Shown here: piece after piece, positions 1 to 12,100 of the stretch
How positions within the stretch are numbered: the first letter of the stretch is position 1
Layout: the number at the start of each line of letters is the position of its first letter
Assembly (NCBI GenBank): GCA_023231475.1
Contig: JALJEE010002128.1
Coordinates: 1-64,000 of the forward strand
Source: Seison nebaliae
Lineage: Eukaryota; Rotifera; Pararotatoria; Seisonacea; Seisonidae
DNA length: 64,000 nt
Reading direction: 5' to 3'
Program-made: the position numbers and the translations under genes
Notes under the pieces: generated by a model
Told to the model about the DNA's origin: nothing
What the model saw: the letters and a program-made list of their open reading frames with translations, nothing else
The model's database searches: none

Positions 1-1756
1 CACATCTTTCATCAACATCAACGGAATTAGAAGCAAACTGCACGAAAACTATTTGCATTTTTAGCTTTTCCTCATTTCTTCCATTACTTCTCTCTTATAA
101 TGACGCATCATTCCACATTACCACACTCATACACACACACACGCACACACAAACACACACACCTCTCTCACTATCAATTCCACACTATCTTGTCCTTATT
201 CAAAATTTGGCCTCTCTTGATTGCTCGTTTTACACCACCAACTAATAAGAAAGGGGTCAGAATGTTTATATTTTAATATATATCATTATATCTTGCATTA
301 CTTATTACTTATTAAATTTTACCCAAACTAATATTGTCAGTTGTATATTTGATATCCATATTCGTAGATCAGAAATTGATCAGATTATACAATCATTCCA
401 TTTAACAATTGGAATATTGTGAGAAGTTAATTAAAAAATTGAAGCCAATTTTTAGCAATTGAGGTAAGAGAACAATTAAACATTTAGTTGTAGATGTAGC
501 AAATGTAGAACTCTTAATATATTATCGTTCAAATTCCACTTTCCTAATTATAAAAGATGAATAAAGGAATTTCTGATCCACCTTTACCACAAATCAGCAT
601 TATTTTTAATTATTTTTTTTTAAATTTCATTTCTAGTTTGTTACTCCCATTATTTTTATCTGCCGTTATTATGATCCTCCATTTGCCAACACCATTGAAG
701 AAGCTGAATTTTTAGTTTCAATGTTCTGGATCGTTAGTCGTAATGCCTTTTAATGTAGCAGAACCGGTGCATTTTCGGAAATATAAATTCCTATTCCTTC
801 TTTTAATTTATTAGAAGTTGTCCTAACTGGAATTTAAATAAATTAGAAAATTATTAATAAAATAAAAGAATAATTTCGAAATTGATTCCATATTTACTTA
901 CAGAATAAAATAAAGTGACAGAAAGTTAAAAAAATAGAATCGTTACTTAGATACTATATAAATCTAAATTTCGACAACTAAAAACATTTTAAAGTTTTTT
1001 AGTTCTTTTTCTTCTTCCTATATCCTTTAATTCATGTCTAATCGAAACAATTCCGAATAACATCTATTTTTCCTTTGATATTTTCGGAGAGTAAAAACTT
1101 CTGATGAGAAATCTTCTTCAATCGATGTAATTCGTAATAAAAATTAAAGTTCGGTTTCCTTCTTATATTTTCTCTAACAGACGAAAGATTTCTCATTCAG
1201 AAAACCTAAACATTTCGAAGTCTCATGTTCTCTAAACATTCTGCAGTTGGATGTATAACCGGTTGCTGTCATGGAAATATCTTATTGTTTTTTTGAAATT
1301 TTTTCATTGCAGTTTGTCTAGTTTTCTGACGTCACTTTATTTATTCTGATGTCAAATATATTTCGTTCAGAAATTACTGAACTACCCAAAATATAAATTT
1401 GATTGGAAATTCGGTGTCATTTCCTGATATTTCTGAACCTCTAATGGAAGAATATTAGAAAAATTTCTATGTTGATTTTTGTTTTCGAATAAAATACTTA
1501 ACCGGATTTGTTCGGGAATAATTAGAATGTTCTATTTCTTTTGATATTTGAAATTGTTCAGTGTCTTTCACTTTTCAAAAATTTTGTTTTCGTTTAGGTC
1601 TTCGAAATTCTAGTTATGGGAAATTTGTTGTCATATTAAAAAATTGAGTTTTGTTAGAAGTAACATTTTCTAAACTTTTAATCGAATTTTTATTCGTGAA
1701 GAATCAATCTTTAATAATTATTGTCATATCATAGTTGTCGCCAGAAGCTTTTTTCG
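1..1756. other. Non-coding stretch with a CA microsatellite
   Basis: No open frame with coding character is visible. A CA-rich microsatellite (mostly ACAC, with a few interruptions) lies at about 128-165. The rest is AT-rich and may hold the promoter of the gene starting at 1757. Confidence 0.6.
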
Positions 1757-2568
1757 ATGATTTTAACTTATTCATTTGTAATTTTATTTACAATACTCAA
1801 ACAATATATTGATGGTTTGGCAATCAAGAATATACTTGATGATTTAGTACCTCAAATAGATTTTGAGGGAGATGTTATTCAATATAATTTACGACGTTAT
1901 AATTCATCGTCCGAAAAATTGGAACTTGTTAATTTGATTTTACATGGAAAAGATGTTAAAACCAAAAAAGTAATTTGTCCCCAATCAAATGTAATTAATT
2001 CTTCGAGCAATATAGAATTGGCAAATGATTTCGAATGTATAAAAGTCAAGAGTATCATATTGGCAGTCTTGGTAAACGACTTACCGTTTAAAGAAGTCTG
2101 GCCAGCTAATCAGACTTATTGTTCAAATACACCATGGAATTATTCAATCTACAATTTTTGTCATCAAAATGCATATTCAAAGACTTACAAAACTGTTAAT
2201 TTTATTATATTTTTTTCATTTTATAGCCATATGAATATACTTTCAGGTGAAAATTAAGCTCTATTCATATCCAAACAGGCTAGAAAAATCTTTAGCCTTC
2301 AAAGCAGATGGTTTTGTTTATGAACGAAAATGGTTCAACCGAGGAAATTGTCGATTGAATTTCTCAGAACTTAGTTTGCAGTTTTCAAAGTTATCAGATA
2401 TTTCAGATTTTATTCATTTGACTCATTCACTAATGGTATATTATTAGCATTTTCGTTATTGAAGAATTAAATACACTTTTTCAGGACCCGTATAATATTT
2501 ATGTGAATCAGGAGAACGGAAAATATGTAATAAAATATTCTGAGGGGCAACATTTTTTTACGAGTTAG
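1757..2568 (+). CDS. Small secreted Cys-containing protein, three exons, unknown family
   Basis: I do not recognise the family. The model joins 1757-2194, 2247-2435 and 2485-2568, all phase 0, with introns of 52 and 49 nt ending TTTCAG and TTTTTCAG. This gives about 236 residues. The ATG at 1757 was chosen because it starts a hydrophobic leader (MILTYSFVILFTILKQY), which reads as a signal peptide; an upstream TTG in frame is not a likely start. The mature part has five cysteines and several N-glycosylation sequons (NSSS, NQT, NYS), which fits an extracellular protein. No domain is evident. It lies alone, with non-coding DNA on both sides. The splice borders are inferred from consensus and phase only. 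Confidence 0.5.
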
Positions 2569-3621
2569 AATTGTGCTGTTTAAAATTGAATATATTTTAT
2601 GTTTCTTCAGAGAACGGGTTGAAAAACGCAGATTATTTGGTGATATATGGTATTGTGTAAAATTTACTCTTTGCCTTAAAATTATTATCACTGATTTATA
2701 TGTTAACCGATTCATTGAGCTGATGAGATAATTCTATTACTCTCCTTTTATAACGATTTCATTTATTTACGTGTTAAAACTTTTAAATTTTAATTGACTT
2801 CTAAGAAGTTCTTATGGTGAATAATATGGACGATTTAACATTAAATTACCGAAATTACGTACATATAACAGAACAATTCGGACGATGCTCGGATGTCATA
2901 AGCCCTTCAATAGAGCATTTATGTTCACGATGTGCAACTGAACTCTTCCAGATCCAACGTATACACAATGCCAGGGCTTCTCGTTGCCTCTCCAATTTTT
3001 CTGCCGTTATTACTCATTAAATTATCCGCTTTCACTCGAGGAGGTGTTGACGATGTCATCAAATTTCGACATTAGTTCCTACGTTCCCTAAGCATTCAAT
3101 GATCGAATTGTGACGGACAGGAACCTTATTTTAAATAACTCCTTTAAAGAATGATAATTTTTTCTTTTTAATTTACTCTGCGGAGATTTTACAGGAATAA
3201 AAAAAAAATAAAATAAATTAAACTTAAATAACAACTTTCTACATAATTGTATGTTCCAATTTCAAATTTTTAATAGAATTATGAAATGGTTAAATGGTTT
3301 TCTTTATAATAATTTTATTTATTTCATACTACTAACTGAAAACCTTGTACGTCATCGATTAACGTGGCCAATGTGTGAGATCTTTATAAATATCGAATAA
3401 ACTTTTGAGTTCACTTTCTAATTTAATTTTCACTTATGGTTTTGTGATAATTTATGATGAGAAGATAAATCGAGGAGCATTTTTAGGAGATAAGAATCTT
3501 CAGACATTAAACAGTAAAAATCTTAAATTGTTATCATTATTATAATTAAATAATTATGAGTTCAATAAAGTCACAAATAATAATATTATAAATTCAGTAT
3601 GAATGAGATAATCGATTGATG

Positions 3622-3699
3622 CCCTGTAAGCATTTGAATGTCTTGAGAACGTTTATATACATCAAAAAACGTTCTCAAGACATTCAAATGCCAACAGGG
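3622..3699. repeat. Near-perfect 33-bp inverted repeat (foldback hairpin)
   Basis: The left arm runs from CCCTGT at 3622 through 3654. The right arm runs from 3667 to ACAGGG at 3699. The arms pair over 33 bp with only two adjacent mismatches and a loop of about 12 nt. It could be a foldback or MITE remnant, or the source of a structured small RNA. No clear flanking duplication is visible. Confidence 0.8.
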
Positions 3700-4131
3700 T
3701 GATCAGTTGTTTGTAACAAGAGTGATCATAGCTGAAGAACATCTGATTTCCAGATTCTTAATTAATTAATTTATTTTTTTCATTTATTCGGAAACGAGTC
3801 CCTTATCCATCAATATTTCTTTAATATTTATAAATATTAAGGATATATCTGTATTAAGGATAAGTATACTCATCATCTTCCATATTCTGTCACCCTCATC
3901 AATATTTAACCACCAGTCGGCATTAAATAAAAGTAATTTCTGTTAACCCTAATCATATATACGGATAAAACAAATTTCACAATATTTTATTGAGATTATA
4001 TGAAATGTTATAAAATTGAAGGTTTTTCGATTTGTTAATTTGGCATGTCTATTTCCCCCCAGAAGGTTATCTTCCCCTCAGGAGAAGAAATAGTGTCGAT
4101 ATTTCACTCCATCATATCGATCGACATATGA

Positions 4132-4208
4132 GGATACCGTCAACTGTGGAGCTAAGATAAATAATAAAGATTTCGAGTATGAACCAAGATTCTAACTTGA
4201 CGGTATCC
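4132..4208. repeat. Inverted repeat, 12-bp arms
   Basis: GGATACCGTCAA at 4132-4143 is exactly complementary to TTGACGGTATCC at 4197-4208. A further copy of the TTGACGGTAT core occurs near 5060, so the motif is dispersed locally. Confidence 0.6.
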
Positions 4209-4323
4209 CACCTTACTCCTTTCCTCTTATTTCTCCTCTCTAAAATTTTCTATTAGAAACTAAAATTAAATATCAATCTAAAATCAGAAAATAGGTAACT
4301 TTCCCCTACCCAGAATGAGACAT

Positions 4324-4375
4324 CATTGGTGATGGAATCATTCCGTTGAAAACCTATTGAATTCCATCACCAATG
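4324..4375. repeat. Inverted repeat, 15-bp arms
   Basis: CATTGGTGATGGAAT at 4324-4338 pairs perfectly with ATTCCATCACCAATG at 4361-4375 around a 22-nt loop. Confidence 0.65.
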
Positions 4376-5243
4376 TTCAAAATAAACTACTCAATATGAA
4401 ATTAAAAAAACAATTTTTAGTATTCTACTTAATTTGTTCGATTTTCCTTATAATTATACCAATAAGACACCAACGCGCAAAATTTACAATCAATTTCAAT
4501 TTCAATTTTCTGTTTTCTGCTTTTTCGAATTTTCAACCGAATCTATTTTCTATTCGATACTTTTTTGTTTTCTTTTTTATTCTTTTTTCTTATAATTTCA
4601 TCGACCACACTTTGACGATAGTTGCTACCGTTTTGTTTAATATTATTTCTTTGTTTTTTTGAAATATATTCAGTTTTTGGTTTTTTCATATTTTGTTGTA
4701 GCACTTCGTTTCCTATTTCTGAATTTATATTCCTGATATTCTTAGAAAATGAATTTATTTGTTGAGTCGGATCGACAATGAAAAAACGAATGGAAAGTTC
4801 CCCACGTCCTCAGGAAACTCATCCTATGATTTGACATTCCACTGACAAAATTATTCATGTCTCTCTGTTGAACGTCGTACCAATCTAATGATAATTGTCT
4901 GAAGCAAAGTTCCTAATATTTGTACATATACTTCAAATCCTTCCGAATGATCATGCAAATTACCTTAGAAAATTGTTATAGTTAACATATAAAAAATCAC
5001 TATTTTAAGCTGGTAATTTTTTGTTTCCTATTTTGCCCCCAATTCCCACATTGCCCCAGTTGACGGTATTATATATTTATTTATTTAAAGAATGAAAGAA
5101 AGAAAGAAAAAAAGAAAAAAAATATAAAATAAATATGTAAATTCCCTTACAGGGCAATTGAAACGGCACTTTCGAAGAGAATCTTCAGAGCGCTAGATTG
5201 ATTTGTTTCTATCAGGGTCTTGTCAGAATTTAAGGTGGGTGCA

Positions 5244-6250
5244 TCATAACCTCATAATCATAACCTGTGCATCACGTAATCGAGACACTGATGAGAACGA
5301 GAAGATGAACTCACGAAATTCAGTAGAAAGAGGTGAGTGGTTTATCGAATAATATACTATGGTGTGAGAAAAGATGGAATGATTCGATGTGATACAGCGT
5401 TGAATGAAAGATGAGATGTCGGGAAAGAGCCCCGATGATGAAAAGTTGTCTAGGACGCGGAAAATGCATCGACAACTCGTCCTGTATCTGTTGAGTACCA
5501 TTCGCTCCATGAGACGAAGTATGAAAGGATGCAGATCGGACGGTAAGAATTCAGTTCGTGTGCATCGTTAGATGGTTTCTTCAGCAATGGAATTGCTCTG
5601 AAGTGGAACCATTCCAAGGGGAACACTCCTGTGTCGAAAGCTTGATTGACGATTTCGAGGAGAAACGTCGACAGTCTCTCTTCACAACATTGCACGAGCT
5701 CCGAACAGATCCGATCTATGTCGTGGGCCTTGTTATTTTCTGAAGAGTTGATCGCATTAGAAATATGTCGAGTTGAAAAAAAATCGGGACTACTCGAGCA
5801 ATCGGGAATTTGGTATGATGTGTTCTTGTCCATCTCCATCTGCAAGCGGAAATGCGATGAAAATTGAGAGAGTAAAGGACGATCTTCGGAACCGATATTC
5901 GGTCTTGTAGGGCAAAGGAAAGTTCAGACAGTCGACGGGTTCGTGGACGTCAAAGAAGCGTGATCTGACAGGAACGCCGGTTGTGTACTGTGAAGGATGG
6001 AACAGTTAAAAATGGATGATTGAAGAGACGAGGAGGCGATGATATGATCGATCCAGGATGAGTCTACAGATGAAGAGAAAGTGTAAGAATTTTCTGGATT
6101 TATGATGATTTTATCTATTGATATACGTCGACCAGGAAGGCATCGCAAGATGATAGAAAAGAAGAAAGATACGCGTTCGTGGATGAATGAGATGACTTCT
6201 TCTAGTTGCGTCTATATTGAAGTCACCAGCGATAATGAAAGGAATCGAGT
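5244..6250 (-). mobile_element. Decayed non-LTR retrotransposon (endonuclease and RT fragments)
   Basis: Read on the minus strand, 6250-5924 encodes an APE-type endonuclease fragment with the motif AGDFNID followed by a WIDHI...SDH C-terminal signature. From 5845 to 5244, pieces of the reverse transcriptase N-terminal part follow, including LNSYRPICILS and a downstream LMERMVLNRY-like segment in another frame. The order EN then RT and these motifs are those of Jockey/CR1-like LINEs. Stops and frame changes break the reading frame and the catalytic YxDD region is not present, so the copy is dead and truncated at both ends. No poly-A tail or target duplication was recognised. Confidence 0.75.
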
Positions 6251-6494
6251 ATTCGCGTTATTAATTTATATTAAATAATTTTATAATTATTATATAATAT
6301 AATTTATAACCAAAGCGATGAAATTTTTCATTTATAATTTTTCCAATAAAGAACAACATATTATTAAATTATAAGTTATAAAATAATTAGACCAATAATT
6401 AACTGGTACCGAATTTACCAATAATTGACAAAAGGCTGGTGAAACTTTGTTTCGAGAAAGGTCACGAACAGTGACGATCAATGCAGTTCTGAGT

Positions 6495-6690
6495 TTTATA
6501 CAAAGGATGGTGAAAACGCCGAAAATACACAAACAGGGTGGTGAACTGTCCATTTTAAGAAAATGAAGCTCAGATTTGTATAAAAGAGTGGCGAAAACAC
6601 CAAAAATACATAAGTAGGGTGGCGTCCTACCGTAAAGTAGGGTCTGAATGAGAGTGGAAAAAAAAGGGTGGCGAAAACACCGGGATTTAG
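6495..6690. repeat. Short tandem repeat, unit about 80 nt, about 2.5 copies
   Basis: The core GTGGCGAAAACACC (with variants) recurs near 6509, 6587 and 6668. It is followed by an AAATACA(C/T)AA segment and AGGGTGG in the first two copies. The copies have diverged, so this is an old minisatellite or repeat-element fragment. Confidence 0.55.
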
Positions 6691-6711
6691 TTTTATGCAA
6701 GTAGTAACGAC

Positions 6712-6779
6712 GTTTGTCGAACAAAGATTTAACAACATGTTGTGGGTACAACACATTGCTAAACAATTTTTTGACAAAC
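6712..6779. repeat. Imperfect 31-bp hairpin, miRNA-precursor-like
   Basis: The left arm from GTTTGTC at 6712 pairs with the right arm ending GACAAAC at 6779. About 21 of 31 positions match around a loop of roughly 6 nt. The mismatches are scattered, unlike the near-perfect arms of the hairpin at 3622. It could be a small-RNA precursor or an old foldback element. Confidence 0.45.
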
Positions 6780-7027
6780 CTACAATTATACTTTTCTTTA
6801 AAAGTCATTATTCTTCAACAAAATATTCCATATTCTTCGAATGATCCCTCCATAGATAAAAGGAAATCTTTTCGTAAAAATAAATTTTCCTGCTCATAAC
6901 TCGAAAATTTAGCACTAAATTATATTTATTAACTCGAACATATTAACTACATATTAATTAATTTATTTCCAATAACTTTCTTCCATTGTGTAACATACAG
7001 GAAAAACTACCATAAATATTTCAAATT

Positions 7028-9132
7028 ATGTTGACGACTATTCTTGTAACGATTATTGTTGCATTAGTCGTGATTCATTTAACGTTTGTAAATTTGCAGT
7101 TTTTTTACCAAAACTATAAATAAACAACGTGATTTAGCTACTACTTTAGGCGACGTAATTCTTTAACATCTATTGGTCTTCCTTTTCCGGCGAATTCATC
7201 CTTCTTCTTCGGAAGTAGTTTAGAAATCAAAAGAGTTAGTAGATTGAACAAAAATTTTATCTGCACAAAATTTGGTTGAATTGAACAGTTGAATGTTTTT
7301 CGATTTCTTGAGAAATATACTAAACAATTTGGAGATGCTTGGAGGTTTTTAATGAATTTTCTTAAATATTATTTTACTAAATACAACAGTTATGCAAGTG
7401 GGCCAAATAATATAATCGTATTATCTGATCCAGATTCCGTTCAAGAAGCCTTTATCAAACGCTCAATGGAATTCAATGCGAGAGTCGTTAACATCATCAT
7501 TTCTCCTTTAATATTTTCCCTTACTTTTGTGTTTTATACTTTAAATTTACTCAATTTTTAATTAATATAACGAAACAATTATTTAATCGAAATAATAAGC
7601 AATATCCTTTATTGGATGAACCGGAAGAGCGAAATGTTTTCGATAGTCATGGAAAACGATGGAAAGATCTTAGGAAATTATTAGGACGTGCATTTACTGC
7701 AAAGAAAATGCGAGCATTGAACGATGGCATGACTAGTTCAATATTCAATTGTATCGATGTTCTCGAAGAGAAGTCAAAAGAGAATCACGATATTGATATA
7801 TATTTGTTCCGTTATTTCGTATTGAATATTTTAATCTCTTCAAAATAGATCATTTAAACGAATGACATTGGAAGTCATCGAATCATGTGGATTTGGATTA
7901 AAATCGAATTATCATTATTCTAATAATACTCAATATTTCAAAGTAAGACTTTTATTAAAATTTGAATTTATTCTTATGAATTGAAATTCTTAGGAATTGG
8001 AATTCGCCATGTCCATCAATTACATGATCGATGTATTGATTTGTTTCCATTTTTCTAAATATTCATCTTCATTCCATTCTCAATTAGATGTGTCATGTTT
8101 CACATTCTGGTTAATGGATCATATGCGATTTCTAATGAGATATTATATCAGGAATTTCTCCGCCATGAACGTTCTCATAGAAAAAGTTAAAAGAATTTAT
8201 CAAGAAAAAAAGAAACTGAACGTTAATTTTATTTTATTATATTCGACGATTTTAATTGATCGTTTCATTTACAAATTCTCATTTTCTCAGTTGGAAGAAG
8301 ATTCTCAAAAAAATTTATTAACAAGCATAATGTCATCGGCTGATGAAGATGATGATTTGATGACGGAAAATGGAATTGTTAACAATTTGTTTCTATTCAT
8401 ACTCGCCGGTTACGAAACAACATCAACGGCTCTTGCCTACGCAATACATGCATTAGTCTCCGATTTAGAAATACAAACAAAATTAAGAAATGAACTTTTC
8501 GAGTTCATCGAAAATGAATCAAATTCACAAATTGATAAAGTTCTCATGTTTTCTTGAAAAAAAATGTTCCAATTTTCCGATAGGATACGTTCAATTTTGA
8601 TAATATTAATCTTTTGCCATATCTGGATGCGGTAGTCAAAGAAGTATTCCGCTTTCGACCAATTGCTCCACTGTTTTCATTTTTATACTAACTCTAATAT
8701 ATATATAACTAATTTTTTTTTGTATATAGTTTAATAACCAGAAGAAATTTAGTCGACACCCAATTGGATGTGGGTAAAGGAAAAATCATTGATATTCCTG
8801 CCAATACCGTCATCATGGCGAATGTAATGAATTTACATTTTAATCCAAATCTTTGGGCTCCTGGCGATCCCTCACAATTTATTCCTGAAAGACATTTAGA
8901 TGATATTTCACGTCATCCTGCAGCCAATGCTGCTTTCGGTATTGGTCCTCGTTCTTGTCTCGGGAAGAGATTTGCACTTATGGAATTCAAAATTACTTTA
9001 GCTTATTTAGTGAGTCAATACGAATTTTGTGGTGGGAAGAATTTTGAAGAAAATATGGAAATTCGATATGGAATCGTGAATATTCCGAAGAATGGCATTT
9101 TCGTTAAATTGAAGAAATTATCGAAATATTAA
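7028..9132 (+). CDS. Cytochrome P450, CYP3-clan type
   Basis: Heme-thiolate monooxygenase of the endoplasmic reticulum, expected to oxidise hormones or xenobiotics. Nine exons fit phase throughout: 7028-7083, 7138-7234, 7289-7483, 7600-7805, 7849-7942, 7994-8221, 8291-8539, 8584-8672, 8730-9132, giving about 538 residues, slightly longer than usual. The N-terminus is a membrane anchor (MLTTILVTIIVALVVIHL). Diagnostic motifs in order: I-helix AGYETTS, K-helix KEVFRFRP (ExxR), PERH of the meander region, and the heme loop FGIGPRSCLG with its cysteine ligand. The heme loop and AGYETTS resemble CYP3A, hence the clan call. Apparent stops inside the gene all fall in introns, so it appears intact. 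It lies alone downstream of repeat-rich DNA. Exact third and seventh intron borders could shift by a codon. Confidence 0.9.
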
Positions 9133-12100
9133 ACATGAGAAATTATTAAAAAAAAACTTCAATTATTTTTTTCTCGAATATTTTTCACCCATTTAACAAT
9201 TTTTTAACAATTGTTCAGAACTTTCAAATTTATCTTTCGAACTAATAGTTATATAATACTCATCATTAGATTTTTTTAAGAATTTCAAATAAAATTTTCT
9301 TTCCTTCGATAATTAGTAGAGCGAATTATTGTGCGAATGATGTGGAATGTGAGGTTGGTGGAAGATGAAGAAATGATGTAAAATAATTTGATGAAACTGT
9401 TTTTCAAAGAGATTTACTTCAGTTAATATCTTAAACATACAACACATTAGACATCCTTCCTAATGGCATTCAGTAAAAGAACTAACAATACATGAACGAT
9501 CTTTTATTGTTGTCTAAATATTTTCGTTAATATTTATTTGTTTTCTTAAGAGTTCCTCTTCTTCACGTCCCACAAAACGAATGCGAACGAATGGCAATTG
9601 GGTGATGGTTTGAAAGAGCAAGACGTTTCGTCTTGAACAATATTCAATTAGATCGAAAAAAGTTCACACATTCGTCAAAGTAAATTTGTGTGCTAAGTGA
9701 TAAAGAATTATTTTGACCAAATTAGAATGGAAATTGATTGCATAGATATTAATGGTAATTTCAGCACATTACCATTATTCGGAGGTAGTTCGACAACAAC
9801 CGAAATGTTAATGAATTCCATTTCGACGAGGAATGAATTGAGAGGAAAATTAATTTAGCTAATTCATTCACTTTGACATTTTTTTTATGACGGAAATAAA
9901 TAAGCATAAATTCTATCAGTTTTGGTCATCGTGACGATCAGAAGGTTTTAATTAGAATTAATTGAAATTTCAAATTTGATAAATTGACTTATTAGAAATA
10001 AGTCCAAGTATAAATTGTCTATGACGATTTGTCTAGTTGTTGTGGATGAGATTAATGAAGTGGATGAGATAGTGGTGATAGTGTTGTTGATGGTTGGATG
10101 AAGAAATGACGGAATACATCTAGAGAGGAATAATAAATGTATTAATGTAACAATTATCCATTTCTCCACTATTTGTCAATTATTTGGGAATCAGTTGGTG
10201 TGAGACAAATTTTATGCTAATGGAACTTATTTGTGGAGAGGATCGAATCGATTTAATCGGTGAGAAGATATGTGTTTTTAAGAGACGAGGAAGAATTCGT
10301 GTTTTTCTTGAAGAGATTGGTCAGTAGTAGCGGTGACCGATAAGAAATATGTTGCTGATGAATATTTTCATTTTTCGTTAGTAGATGTCTAATGTTTCAA
10401 TTAATATGTAGATGAAGTTTCCTAATAATTATTTGTTCATTCTCTCACATTCACTCTCACCATCCACATCTCAACCACTAATAGGAGAATGGCAATTGCT
10501 TGTTTATTCCAATTTTCATTTGCATGAGAAGCAAACGAAACTTTATTACCTAAAGAACATCAGTCGATCGACATCATCGATTTTGTGAGGATCATACAGA
10601 ATACGATTTGTAGTGAGATGTGCTGGAATATTTTTACGTACGATGATGATGTTCTATCTTCAATAAGTTACTGTCGTAACGTGAATATTGTTAAAATGAA
10701 CAGATTAAAAGAAGAATGAGAGAAAGAATGAATGAATAAGAATTACCTAATATGACGAAATTCTCGATTTAAACAAATACAAACATCTGACAAGTTCACC
10801 GATTTCTGACAATTCCTATAATTCATTCTATTAAATGTATTCGACCTTCTCCTAACGATCTTCCGCCTTCCAATTCTGACTTTGTGTATTGGCAAAATTT
10901 TGATATTCTTTTCTTCTGCTTCCTATTTATTTATAATTGTTCTCCTACGACAATTGTTCCACGAACAATTCTCTCCTTTCTCTCTGAGAGAAGAAAAATA
11001 CGTTTTACTATAGAGATATCTAATCAAAGCGTATGTCGACCAGATTCTCTTCTGTGGTTCTATTGCGTGAGATGTCTATTCCACCTCCATTCTTCTTATC
11101 TAACTGTTAGTCGAAACGAATATTATTACTTTTCCTTCTAAACGATGATCGATATGTATTTACTGTTCATCTGTTCGTATTTCAGAATTAAGTTTTCGTT
11201 CTCACAACATATTGTTCCTTTGCCATTTCCTTCACATTGCCGACGGAACGACATCTCTTTCGAATTCGAATCCATCCGCCCTTTCTGAGAGGCAATCACT
11301 GATTCTAATAATGTCTTCTGATTGAAATAAATCTGAATGGCTGTTGGCGTCGTATAAATTGGGGGAAAGGTCAGATCAGAAACAATTCTAACCGTCGTTA
11401 CCATAGGGACGCGGTAAAATCCATGAGAGTATGTGAAGAATGAAGAATGACTATAAGGTGTTTGTTCAACGAATTTTCTGTTTATGCATGTCGTCTTCTT
11501 TGATGACCTTTCATTTTATTCATAATAGTCGACGGCCGATTGCTTTTCCTAATACTTTCTTTACGTTTCTTATTTATCTTCAAATCCTTTCGATTGCTTG
11601 GGGAGACGGAATGACGACTCAATTTTCATCAATATTCATCAATATATTTCTTACAATTCATCAACTCCTCCACTCAACCACACATTCACTCTCCAATTTT
11701 ATGTGGTTTGCATGAGAATGAAGGCAAGTCGCTCAAGCGCAAATGACAAAATATTCATGAGATAAAAAAGAAGAATCGATCAATTCGATTCATTATCATC
11801 TCGTACCACTTCACCTTAGCAGCATTCCTCGAAAAAAGAATTTATCGGAAAAAGAATCTTTTTTTTTTCGATCGATTCATCGATCCAATCTTCCAGTAAA
11901 CTTAAATAAATGTTGAAGGTGCCTTTACACAAAAAATCAATAAAGACTTTTCATTACAAAACATCGAATTCTCCTTGTAGGAAATATTTGTATTTGGTGG
12001 TGGACAATTAAGAAGTTGTGCACAGCTTTCCATTAAGTAACTCGTAGAATTACACGGAATTAGACAATCTCATAACTTCATCTCTACATGGGAAATGTGT

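Larger units (their letters stand above)
2569..5243. other. Non-coding stretch containing several inverted repeats
   Basis: No credible gene is seen. Short open frames at 2814-3020 and 4357-4662 lack coding character. The stretch holds inverted repeats at 3622-3699, 4132-4208 and 4324-4375, listed separately, and a GAAA-rich simple repeat at about 5090-5125. Confidence 0.55.
6251..7027. other. Repeat-bearing non-coding DNA upstream of the P450 gene
   Basis: Contains a roughly 80-nt tandem repeat at 6495-6690 and an imperfect hairpin at 6712-6779, listed separately. The 6332-6808 minus-strand open frame is an artefact of the repeat. The last 130 nt before 7028 are presumably the P450 promoter and 5' UTR. 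Confidence 0.5.

Noticed and set aside
2814-3020. 68-codon plus-strand open frame with several cysteines
   Set aside because: Short, isolated, no signal or domain, and no convincing splice partners.
6332-6808. 158-codon minus-strand open frame
   Set aside because: It runs through the 80-nt tandem repeat; the repeated protein segments are a by-product of that repeat.
7028-9132. P450 as a pseudogene, because of stops and frame changes
   Set aside because: Every interruption lies in an intron of about 43-116 nt with GT...AG borders and matching phase, so the gene reads intact.
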